Assembly: GCF_018446385.1 (NCBI RefSeq)
Contig: NC_056004.1
Location: forward strand, 29,084,492 to 29,148,491
Origin: Zingiber officinale
Taxonomy: Eukaryota > Streptophyta > Magnoliopsida > Zingiberales > Zingiberaceae
Direction of reading: 5' to 3'
DNA length: 64,000 nucleotides
In this document: positions 23,216-33,339 of the stretch, one piece after another
How positions within the stretch are numbered: the stretch's first letter is position 1
How the letters are laid out: every line of letters starts with the position of its first letter
Made by a program: the position numbers and the translations under genes
The notes under the pieces: generated by a model
The model's database searches: none
The model's input: only the letters and a program-made list of their open reading frames with translations
What the model was told of the DNA's origin: nothing

Positions 23216-26096
23216 TGTAACAATCCAAATTTCCTCATTTCGAGTTTTAATAGTATTTAAAAATATGTAGAAATGCTATAGAAATATTCTAGAGATTTTT
23301 AGAAATTTTTAGAGTATTTTTATGCAATTTTTGGAGGTCGTTTAGTAAAAATACTAAACGAAAGAAGTTTCGACAAAAATAATATCCAAGCCGAGATTCG
23401 AACCCATGACCTCCGGCCGAACCAAGTCTTAAGCGAGTCCAGCTGACCAAGTGCCCAAGCGGGCGTTGCTGATTAAGGAAGGAGCGACTTTTATTTAAGC
23501 AATGATTTGTAACAGAATACTTGAGTTATAAAGAGAGGAACTTAGGATTTCTTCCCGTGACCTAATTTCTTCCTCTCCCCTCTCTCATGCGGCGTTTTCT
23601 CCCTGGCCGAAAGCAACGAAGAAACTAGGGTTCTTCTCCGGCGACCGGCCAAGGCTTGATTCCGAGGAACTTCCGCGGATTCGTGAGCACCTTGTCAAGG
23701 AGGACGTGCGGACACGAGGGGAACGCCGAAATCGCGAGCTTCTCCGAAACCCTAGGAGCCTTCTCGTTCGGCTGTGAGTCTAAGAATCAAGGTAAGTTGC
23801 TACTCACCTGCAGTAGGATAGCTCCGAATTTCTTTGATTCCTCACTTTGCTTCCAAAGCACACATGAACCCTAGAATTTGTTTCTTCACTGCACAGCAAG
23901 CTTTTCTTCCACCGTGAACCCTAGTTTTCAGTTGGTATGCACATTAAGGTGCTTTAGTGCTTAAAACTTAGTATTAGGAAGTTGTGGTGATGAATGCAGA
24001 ATTTTTATAAGTAAAATAACTTGATATTTTCATTTTCACTTCTTACTATTCATCTATGAGCATCAGTTGGATTTCTATTCTTTTATGGTCACTGATGACG
24101 AACTTGCACTGGAATCTATTAGCTATTGCTCTGGTATTCCAAAATACCTTAGTCTATTTGAATATCATGTGTTTTAGCTTTCTATGTACCAAGTAGTTTT
24201 TTTTTACTTATTAAAATTGTTTCTTGGCTTCAGCCTGTAACTTATGTGATTCTTTGCTTATCAGAAAATAAGATCTAAATGTTGGATTCTTTAATAAACT
24301 TTCTATCAAACGAAATAGACTTTATATAAGTTTCAATTCAGCAAGTTTGATTCCTTAAGTTTCAATTCAGCAAGATTGATTCCTTTTGTTACAAATTTAG
24401 CAGGTTAGAAAATTTAGTTTTCTTTCAACAAGTTAGCTAATTTCAGTTATAGTTTTCTGTGCTATCCGATATGCACGAACAGCATACATAGTGTATTCTG
24501 TAGCTTAGTTTTCCTTACTAAAATTGGGCACGAATAGCCATACATAGTGTATTTTGTAGGTTAGTTTTCCTTGTTAATTCCATGAACATGATTAGCTTTA
24601 AGTTTAGTATTTTAACCTTGGATTTCCATGAGTTCCAAACAGGAACAACCTCGGTTTCTTTTAGCATGCAGTTTGTACTTTACTTGCTAACTCCATGAAC
24701 ATGATTAGCTTTAAGTTTGGTATTTTTTAGCCTCTGTTATTTAAGCATGCAGCCATGTATTTTAATGGAATGATTATGTGTTCTATTAAACTGTTTAGGG
24801 GATTATGAGTAGCTATAAGTAAGAAAAGACCAAGGTCTTGATAGGATTCCTAAATTTTAAGAATTGGGATCAGCAGCACACCAAGTGCTCAAAGAAATGT
24901 CAAGGCATTTTATTATAAGAATATTACAAGTTAACAAGTATTTTATTTTAAAGAGGCTAGTACCCGACTTCCAAGGTTGTCGTTAAACAAATCCAGGAGA
25001 CCAATTCCAAGGTCTTGGCCCTGGTAAGACCAAGGTCTTTGCCCTCATAGGACTGATGACTAGCTACCACAGTCCCTATTAGGGAGCGCGCATTGGTACT
25101 AAGCCTGGGCCCAAGAGAAGTTGATTATTATTTTGAAGTATTAAAGTATAAGTTTTTGGAACAAATGAAACAAGCTTCACTTATGTTTAGAGTCAGTAAG
25201 TTTAGTTTCTTTTAATTCGAAGCATGCAGTATTAGTTTCATTTGTTTCCTGATTAGTTTATTGAGCATGACTAGCCTTATCTTTCAGCATGCAGTTTTAT
25301 CCTTGTATATCATGAGTATGCAAATTTTAGTGTTTGCTATTGAATATGCATGAGCAGATTTATTTCCTAGTTTCAGTACTTTTAACATGAGCAGTATTGA
25401 ATCTTATTTCCATTTCTTTGCTATGGATTTGAGCATGAGCAGTATTGAATTATAATGTTATTTATTTGCTATTAGATTAACATGAGCAGCTATATATATG
25501 CTTTATTTTTAGAGCATTCAGTTTCTAGTTTCTTCTCGTATACATGCACATTCGAGTTTTTGTGAGTTAGACAGCGCTTACTAAGCATTCGCTTATAGTT
25601 TGCATTTCCCCTTACTGCAGATAAAGGAAAGGAAAAGACATAGCAAAGGAAGGCGACAAGGAGGTGTTCGATGATGTGTGATGCCAGGACTATGGAAGTC
25701 TTGGAGCTAGAAAGGAGTTCTTTTAGTTTTCTTTCCTTATTGCTATGTTAGAGGTATTTGGGATTGTGTATGTTGTCTTGCTGTTATTAGGACATGTTAG
25801 ATGGATTGTGATCTCGTGTGATGTCACTAGTATAGTTCTCTTCTATTTTTGGGTTATTTTTTATGTGAGTGGTGTTTGACACTTATTTAACTGCGTGGGT
25901 GTTTGATATATGTTCCAGCCACCTGTGGCTGATGTATACTATATATATATCTCAGTTTATGGTCACCGGTACAGGAGAGGTGCTACCGAAATTTTTCGGT
26001 AGGGACTCCTCGTGGTTTCGATCATACCGGTTAAGTAGAGTTAGTTGTTAAGTATCGTCCACCTCTAGAGAGTAGTAGAGAGGTTGGGTCGCTACA
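23216..26096 (+). mobile_element. Solo LTR, Ty3/gypsy-like, TSD ATATC
   Basis: 2881 bases starting TGTAACAATCC and ending GGGTCGCTACA, flanked by ATATC at 23211-23215 and 26097-26101. There is no interior, primer site or polypurine tract, so it is a solo LTR left by LTR-LTR recombination. The 3' part (GGTCACCGGTACAGGAGAGG region, near 25960) resembles the ends of the LTRs at 26708-33052 and 38827-42539, so the three belong to related families. A C/T-rich leader near 23560-23620 and a donor-like CAAGGTAAGT near 23790 suggest a spliced leader transcript. Confidence 0.88.
23385..23465 (-). ncRNA. tRNA-like relic with A and B boxes inside the solo LTR
   Basis: Reading minus, TGGTCAGCTGG (23439-23449) fits the Pol III A box and GGTTCGAATCT (23394-23404) the B box, 34 bases apart as in tRNA genes. 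No full cloverleaf was worked out. It could be a tRNA-derived SINE fragment or a feature of the LTR family. Confidence 0.45.
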
Positions 26097-26101
26097 ATAT
26101 C

Positions 26102-26707
26102 AACTTAAAAGGCAAAGAAAATATAAGGATAAAATCAAAACTAAATTTAACAAACTTAAAATTAAATGTTAAAGATAACATGTTAAATAAAGATAATCTA
26201 GAAAATTCAAAATTAACAATTAATAAACAGATAAAAGATAAACCTTTAAAAAGATATAATTCAAACAAATTAATTAATTCAAATTTAAAAATTAATAAAC
26301 ACTTAAACATTAAATACACTCCAGGACAATTTGACCAATTTAATTAATTCAAAATTAAATTAAAACTTAAAACTTAAATTAACTTAAAACTTAAATTTAA
26401 ATTAAAAATTAAACATTAAATCTTAACTAAAACTAATCTTAATTATACAAAAATCTTAAAAGAAAATTCAATAATTTAGGGGAGGCTCCAAACTAGTTTG
26501 CACCTTCAAAAATAATCTACCAGGGTAACTAAAAATAAACTACCCGGTAAGGTAATTAGGACTAGTTAAAAAGGGACAAAAGTTTAACTTGAATTGCGGT
26601 ACTAATGAAGTTTTGGATGATAGTACGTTAGGGAAACTCTGTCTATGCATGTCTAGGAAGATATGGCTTCGACCTGGTGCATTTGACTTAGTGGAACTAA
26701 CCGAAGC
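26102..26707 (+). other. AT-rich retroelement interior, segment 2
   Basis: It continues segment 1 after one ATATC copy. An Asn/Lys-rich frame runs open to 26347, ending near YTPGQFDQFN. The sequence then becomes less AT-rich (26480-26700) and resumes at 33058 after the next solo LTR. No domain recognised. Confidence 0.45.
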
Positions 26708-29534
26708 TGTAAAATATCGAAAAATGGTGAATAGTGATAAGGGGATTTTCTGGAATTTTTAAAAAAATTTCCGGAATTTTTCGGAGCTCATATGGATGAG
26801 TTTACGGGGATAAAAGCGGGGCTCCGGGAAAGCATGTTTAGACTACCCTGTTTTAGCGAGGAAAAAGTTTTATTTTTCTTTTTCTATTTTTCTTTTTCTT
26901 TCTTTTTTCTTCTGTTACTGTGCCGGTTCCTTCTTCTCTTTCCCCGCGAGCCCGTGCCCTACTTCACGCGATACCCTTTGCTTCCTCATCTTCCCAACTG
27001 GCGCCGCCACCACACCTCTGCACAGCACTTAGCCGCCAGCCACCGAGCGCCCTCCGATTACCACCACCGTGCCCTAGCCATTCCCGACAGCGCCTTCTTC
27101 CTCTCTTCAGTCATCGCCGAAAGGAAAGATCATCACCAGCCCCGTGTCTCTGCCCTTTAGCGTCGTCGCCTCCTCTCTTCTTTTTTCGGATCCGAAGGGT
27201 TTCCTTCGTGCCGGCACAGAGCCACCACAGCGAACCTTGGGCCGATTGTTACAGCCAACGCCCTCCACTTCTCTGGATTTTCTCCGATTTGTGCCTAGCA
27301 CAGTCGCCGATTTCATTTCTTTTCCTCTGGTTGCCAGCGATTTGGGAGGTAGGTGTGCTACCTTTGTTGATTCGGCGATTTATTAGTTTTCTTGTGGTGA
27401 TCTTTTTCCAGTTCTGGTTTGGGAAATGAATCGGATCTTGGAGTTCCTTGCTGTTGATTGGGGTTACGGGATTGAAGAGAAGGAGGTAAGATGAGTAGAT
27501 TGTTTCTTAGACTTAATTGGTGATAGATTGTGTGTTGAGTTTTGATCTCTTTTGATCCGATTAATTCCAGGGAGAGGTTGGATCCAATTGCTTGCTGTTC
27601 TGTGAAGGTGATCTTGAATTCCAGTAGCAGTGGACACATCGGTGATTTCCAGCGGTGGGTTACACTCTGATCACGAGGCATCAGCAATTATCATCAGATT
27701 TGGTGAGTTTTAAGGTTGAAGTTATTGCTAGGTTTAAAATGGCGGATTGTTGTTTAGAGGATTGATTAAGTTATTGGAGGAATTATGTGAATTGGATTCA
27801 TGATATGTTAAAAATTAAGTAAGTGATTGATTCTTATGAGGTAATTGATTTATGAGGGAAATCTTATTGATTGGTTGAGGTAGAAGGTCACATGATCATT
27901 TATAGGATTATGGGATTAGTATCATGATTTGTTATGATGGATTGTTAATTAAATTGACATTGTGATTAATAGAAGAGTTTATGAACGATATAATCATTGG
28001 ATTGATTATAAAATGTGGAGTGTCTTGGAAAGATTAAAGGATTCATGGATGATTTGATTAGGGTTTTCCCTAATTAGGTTGAGTTGAGATTTAGCTAATT
28101 GTTGCATATGTAATTAGCTAAATTATAATCATGTGATTTGCAGGACGTTGATTCGGGACGAGCACTTCGACATAGAGGTTGATTAGCTCGATCTACATTG
28201 GAGGCGGGTACCTCTTGACTTATCTTTTATGATATTGTCAATTGGATATGCATAGTATTTTATAGCTACAAGCAATGATCATGTTTGCCTTTGGTATGCC
28301 ACTGTTTGTTACCCATAGTATGTTCTGTTGGGCGTTTGTTATGTATCCATGTTACATTTCGTGATTATTGCCATGAGTACCTTAGTTCCTAGAGTAAGTG
28401 ATATACCATACCTTACTGAGGTTAGGACTAGGTTCTGGATTTTATTTTCTGGCATGTGTATCTAGATTATCTGATACCTAGGTTTTTATACCATACCTGA
28501 CTTGTGTACCTTAGATCCTTGGATCTGACCATCGATACTGTGGTACCAATTTTATATATATATGGATATTGCTATGTGGTTTCGGATATTGCTATGCTTA
28601 GTGTCATGCATCATTCGCATGATTGCATGCTGCGCGATAGTCTGCTCCATTATTGTTGAGCACATCGCCAGTTTCATCAATGTCGGTGCTCCGTTGGTCC
28701 GCTCATGGGTAGCGTGACTCAGCATGGTAGCACCTCAGTTTTTACTCTGTTCGGTGCTCCGTTGGTCCGCTCATGGGTAGTGTGATGCAGCGTGGTAGCA
28801 CGTCAGGGATCCCTCCCCGTCATGGTGTACCGGGAGATGAGAGCATTGCGCTCCCCCATTTATGATTTGGGGTAGGAGTATGTGTGTACTCCGACAGCAT
28901 CCCATCCACTCGGTCACTCATCAGGAGTAGTGACGTCAGAGTGCACAGTTGTCACAGCCCTACCCACTCGGTCTCACCATTGTGTGTGAGATGGCTGACT
29001 GCCGTCAGGGGTGACCATGTCATTGGCAGCATACGCATTGATGCATTTATTTGCTGCATTTGGTTGGATGCATATGTTTGACATGCATACAGGATTTGTG
29101 ATACTCTCGGTTTGACGACCCTTTTGTTCTGGATAGGAGTCCCTAGTGAGTACAGCTTCCTCAGTTACCTTTCAGTTTTGCATTTTTCCTATATATGATT
29201 AGGAAGCTGTATTCCATGTTTATTACTGTTAGATATATCTTACTAGGCATGTCTATTGGTATTCGCTGAGTTGTTGAACTCACCCCCGTGGACACTATCT
29301 TTTTTAGGTACCAGGTTGTTTATGGAGTCGCTTGGAGCATCCTACCTGCCGGACCCCACGTCACATCAGAAGACATGTCTCCGTTTTTGTTTATTTGTAT
29401 TTTGGTAGATGAATGTGTGTATTTGGCTTTGTGTTCTGGTTTTATTTCCGAAGTGTTATGTTGTTGTGTGGTGTAAGCCTAGCCGGCTAGTAGTGTTTTG
29501 TTTTGTTTTCACTACAAGAAATTTTGGATTTAAC

Positions 29535-29770
29535 CACACCTAATAGACAACAGTTTTTCAAGAAATTGTTGTCTTTTTTCCATTTAACAACAGTTTTATT
29601 GAAAACTGTTGTTGTTCACCATAATGTTTTTTAAATAACAATAGTTTTTCAAAAAACTGTTTTCTAATGTGTGTCAAAGACAACGGTTTTAAAAAAACTA
29701 TTGTCTTTTAGTGTTGCTTATGTGATAATATACAACAGTTTTATTAAACTGTTGTCTATTGAATGTTGTT
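29535..29770. repeat. Left subterminal repeats of CACTA 3
   Basis: Repeated AACAACAGTTTT and AAAACTGTTGT units, alternating in orientation, followed by the unique cargo from about 29780. Confidence 0.8.
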
Positions 29771-29966
29771 GAATCCTAAAGGTGGGAGTTTATTTATTTA
29801 ATAACCTACACATATAAATCTAAACAATCTCATGTTTTTTCTCCATTCCTCCTCTTCTCCTGCCGATCTCACCTCACCGCGATCTCCTCTTCATTTGAGT
29901 AAGTCTTCTCCGTAGAGATCTCTCTCTTGCATTTCCGCAAACACTGCATTTGCACGACGTTTGCAG

Positions 29967-30786
29967 GTTTCCTCCCCGCTCTCGACAAGCTCGGCCGGAT
30001 CTGCCATGTCTACCTCACACCCGACCACGCCATGTTCCTCCACAACCTCCTCGGCGGCGGTGGAGTCCAGTCCGTCGCCCAGTTCGACAAGGACGTCCTC
30101 TTCCGCCACTATCGCATCTCCAGCTAGAACGCCGGCCGGATCGCCTTCGCAGTGGACGCCTCCCTCCTCCACCGCGCCCTCCGCAGCGCCCTCACCATCC
30201 AGGAGCAGGCCCGCGACGAGACCGCCGCCATCCAGATCAAGCTCGTCAAGAAGCTCCCCACCAGCTCCCGCAACCCTGCCCCCTTTCTCACCTTTGAGAC
30301 CAAAGGGAGGGTTTCCGCCATTGTGCAGGGCGTGCCCATCTCCAAGCCCCTTTCCCGGTCCGACGTGCTTCATATCCAGTCGGCCTTGGATGCTTCTCAA
30401 GATCTGCCTCAGGTATCAGTCAAATTCCAATCTTTTAATCCAAATTATGCTACATGTACTTTGCAAATAGATCTTTTGGTGATAATTGCGTCCTGTAAAT
30501 TGATTCAATTGGATTGAAGTGATATACTGGGATGATGTTCTGTAGTATTTTCTTGGGCTTTAATTGAATGGTTGTGTAGTAGCTTAGCTGCTATGCTTGT
30601 TCTTGTAGACTTTGGTTCAGGCCCCTGATCTCGCTCAGCTCCAAAGCTTGGTGGACCGTCTCAAGTATGTCGGTGATGTTCTCACTGTCTCAATCGCACA
30701 GTATGGAGATCTTCACCTGCAGGTTTCTACTTCCCTTGTCACAGTTGGGTCTGAATTAAGGAAACTGAGAGTCCTAGGTGTTCGAG
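29967..30786 (+). pseudogene. HUS1: Captured HUS1 checkpoint clamp gene fragment
   Basis: HUS1 is one subunit of the 9-1-1 (RAD9-RAD1-HUS1) DNA-damage clamp in the nucleus. Exon 29967-30412 follows a TTTGCAG acceptor and encodes FLPALDKLGRICHVYLTPDH, MFLHNLL, SVAQFDKDVLF, RISS, then IAFAVDASLLHRALRS, LQ-type strands including IQIKLVKKLP, PFLTFETKG, VPISKPLSR and SALDASQDLPQ, ending at CAG|GTATCA. Exon 30609-30786 begins TLVQAPDLAQLQSLVDRLKY and includes GDLHLQVSTSLVTVG. Together they give about 207 codons, roughly two thirds of the family length; the first exon's start and the C-terminal part are missing. A TAG at 30125-30127 (after RISS) stands where Gln is expected. It lies within CACTA 3, so it is cargo. 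Confidence 0.85.
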
Positions 30787-31560
30787 GTACTCGCTCAAAT
30801 GTCTTCCTTCTTCATCCATCTTTTGTTGATTAGGGCACATAGACAATTAATTATCCCATTTTGTTTTAGGCTGCGAAAAGTTTGATCGTTATAGCTCATG
30901 ATTTTACAGTTTCAAGCTTTTGATTTTTGGAGAATGACTACAAGTGAGCCGTTCTCACAACTTTTCCATTGTCTTTATGCTTATCCTTTAACTATTAGCT
31001 TAGGTCGTAAAAGAAATTTGTTCGTAAGGATATAAATGCGAAAGGATGACACTGACATCCAAAAGTGCCATTAAAGGTTTGTGTTAATGAGAAGTGGTTA
31101 GTGTGAACGTATGCTTGCTTTTGGAGGAAGAATGTTTGTTCTTTCTACTATTGAGAGTTAATTGTTAGTTATTTTACTTATCTTTCCTTTGCACCAATTA
31201 GAATGTTGGTACTGATAGAATCATCAACCTCACTTTTAGCTCTTTTAGTAGCAGATATAAAATTATGTGGTTCTTCCTTCTAAAGTTAATTCTGATCCAA
31301 TAGAAAACTTCCTTTAGTATTTAATGCAACATGTTGGAGATTTAGTTTTTCTATAATTCTTTCTATACCAATTGCCATGTATGCTAGTTTTATTGTTGGA
31401 GTTTAGTTCTTTTATAGAAGAAATTCTTTCAGTACCAATTGTCATGTTAAGTTAGCTTTATTATTGGAGTTTAGTTCTTTTTACAGATAAACTATCTGTA
31501 AAAAGTGATTGTTTGAACAATTTTATAGCATGCATCTTGACAATTAATATAATTTTGCAG
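30787..31560. other. Non-coding stretch between captured fragments
   Basis: AT-rich sequence that may be intron from one or both donor genes. Near-repeated sentences such as GGAGTTTAGTTCTTTTA occur at about 31400 and 31455. No gene seen. Confidence 0.5.
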
Positions 31561-31648
31561 ATCACTATCAAGGAAGAATGTTCAAAGGAAAGTAAAGGCT
31601 AAGGAGAAGAAACCATATACTCCATTCCCTCCTCAGCCACCAAGCAAG
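31561..31648 (+). pseudogene. KRR1: Captured KRR1 exon
   Basis: KRR1 is a KH-domain component of the small-subunit processome that acts in the nucleolus in 18S rRNA maturation. This 88-base exon has an acceptor (TTTTGCAG) and a donor (AAG|GTGAAG). It encodes SLSRKNVQRKVKAKEKKPYT followed by PFPPQPPSK, matching the conserved KKPYTPFPP block after the KH region. Only this exon is sure. Possible further exons at 31950-32030 and 32188-32300 (each with an acceptor-like AG) are open but not recognised. Confidence 0.65.
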
Positions 31649-32507
31649 GTGAAGTTATTGTTGCAATCTGTGAACATTAAATTGCAATTACTTTATCATT
31701 TCTTAGTTTTTTTTTCTAACTTACATTTGCAATATTTGCATCTCGATTCATTCGATTATGTTCACTTTGTATTCAACATGAAGCTAAAAGGTGTTTTGTA
31801 CATATTAAAGACTCTTTGGTGGTTTTTTTAGTTTCAATCTACTGTTCTGCTATAATGTTCTTCTTTAAGATTATGTTGCATTGATTTCTAAAAGTTGCAT
31901 GACGTCTCTCTACTCTGCCTTCAAAACTAACGATTTATGTTGTTTCAGGTAATTACTGCAGCCATTCCTACTATAGTTGGTGAAACCCTTAACATGTTCA
32001 TGACTTTAAGAGCCACCATATTGTTTCAAGAGGTTACGATTTATATTACATAGATAACGCTTTTTGCACTTCTGTTAGATGACTAGATCAAATGGTTTTT
32101 ATTGTTATGTAACATTTATGCAGTGCAATTAGAATCACGCGTACAGTTTAGTTTCTAATTTGTAATTTATATCTTTATTCGAATAGGTGTCCTCAAGAGT
32201 ACTAGGAAGAATGCCGACAAGCAAAAAAAATGGAGAGACTTTAACAAATTAAGGAGCACTAGGAGCTGCAGTCCCTCCTCTTCACCGACATCTAAGTAGA
32301 AAATCTCGTGTTATATTGTTCTACCTTTGTTTTAATAGTGTTATCATTTTGTTGGTTGCTTATGAAATTTCTTCAGAATGTTATAGATATTATTTTTGAA
32401 TGTTAGAAAATTGTATATTAAATTTTATTTTGAAATTTAATATTTTGAATGATTTATAACATTAGAAAATTGTGTATTAATTTTTTATATTTTTTATCTA
32501 AAAAAGA

Positions 32508-32787
32508 CAATGGTTTTTCACCGTTGTCGTAGATAGTTTAAAACTGTTGTTGAAGACCCTGTTGTTAAAGGTAGACGCTCAAAGACAACGGTGAAAAACT
32601 GTTGTCTTTGAAGGAAAAGACAACAGTTTTTCACCGTTGTAAAAATGTTGTCTTTGCCTTCAAAGACAACGGTTAAAAACTGTTGTCTTTGGGTACCCCT
32701 TTTAACAACACGGCCTTTAACAACAGTTCAAAATGGGCTACGACAACGGTGAAAAACCGTTGTTGTTAGGCTTTTTTCTTGTAGTGT
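32508..32787. repeat. Right TIR and subterminal repeats of CACTA 3
   Basis: At least eight GACAACGGT/ACCGTTGTC and ACAGTTTTTCACCGTTGT units in both orientations, several forming hairpins, then TTTTTTCTTGTAGTG. Confidence 0.85.
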
Positions 32788-33339
32788 TTGTATTGACTTG
32801 TCTTTATGTTTTTCCGCTGTGTTGGTTTTGATTACAACCGAGTGGGCTGATAGAAATATATATAACTGTGTGATTGTTGTTATATTTGTCCAGCCGTGTA
32901 GGCTGAGATTATTAACTACGTGGTTGTGTATATATGTTTCAGCCGTATGTGGCTGATGTATATTATACCTGTAGAAATGTTTCAGATTGTCACTCATACA
33001 GGGGAGGTGCTGCCAAAATTTCTTCGGACAGGGACTCCCCCGGGGCGTGACAGAAGCTACCCTTACTAATTTTCACTAGTTAGACCAAGGTTTTGTACTA
33101 AGTTCAGTGAATAAGACTATTTAGAAAACCTCAAAGATATGGTTACTCTAATAATGTCCAAGTGACTCACCATAGCCCAGAAGTTTATTGAGAGAATGTT
33201 TATTTGTTGAGCCTAAAGCTAAACCTAAATCTAACACAAAGTTAAATCAAACCCTAAAATTGAACTTAACTTCATCTCACAAAAATTATAGGTTTTTCTG
33301 ATTGAAAATATAGATCGGGTAAGATGACTAAGGACTTCG

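Larger units (their letters stand above)
29510..32787. mobile_element. CACTA transposon carrying HUS1 and KRR1 fragments
   Basis: Left end CACTACAAGAAATT at 29510, right end TTTTTTCTTGTAGTG at 32787, with TTT target duplications (29507-29509 and 32788-32790). Subterminal arrays of GACAACAGTTTT/AAAACTGTTGTC are at both ends, a variant of those in CACTA 1. The element is 3278 bases long and has no transposase. The plus strand holds two exons of HUS1 and one of KRR1 with splice sites, so it is a second Pack-CACTA-like carrier. Confidence 0.92.
26708..33052 (+). mobile_element. Solo LTR, gypsy-like, TSD GAAGC, holding CACTA 3
   Basis: Starts TGTAAAATATCG and ends GGGGCGTGACA, flanked by GAAGC at 26703-26707 and 33053-33057. 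Without the CACTA insertion (29510-32787) and its duplicated TTT the LTR is about 3.06 kb. Its last 100 bases (CAGGGGAGGTGCTGCC...GGGGCGTGACA) match the LTR ends of the gypsy element at 38827-57309 closely, so they are the same or sister families. Open frames at 26792-27429 are GC-rich LTR leader sequence, not genes. Confidence 0.88.

Noticed and set aside
26792-27429. Overlapping GC-rich open frames (122, 169 and 80 codons)
   Set aside because: They sit in the leader part of a solo LTR, have no domain, and similar GC-rich blocks recur in the sister LTRs.
29891-30400. 169-codon minus-strand frame, Gly/Glu-rich
   Set aside because: Antisense shadow of the HUS1 exon.
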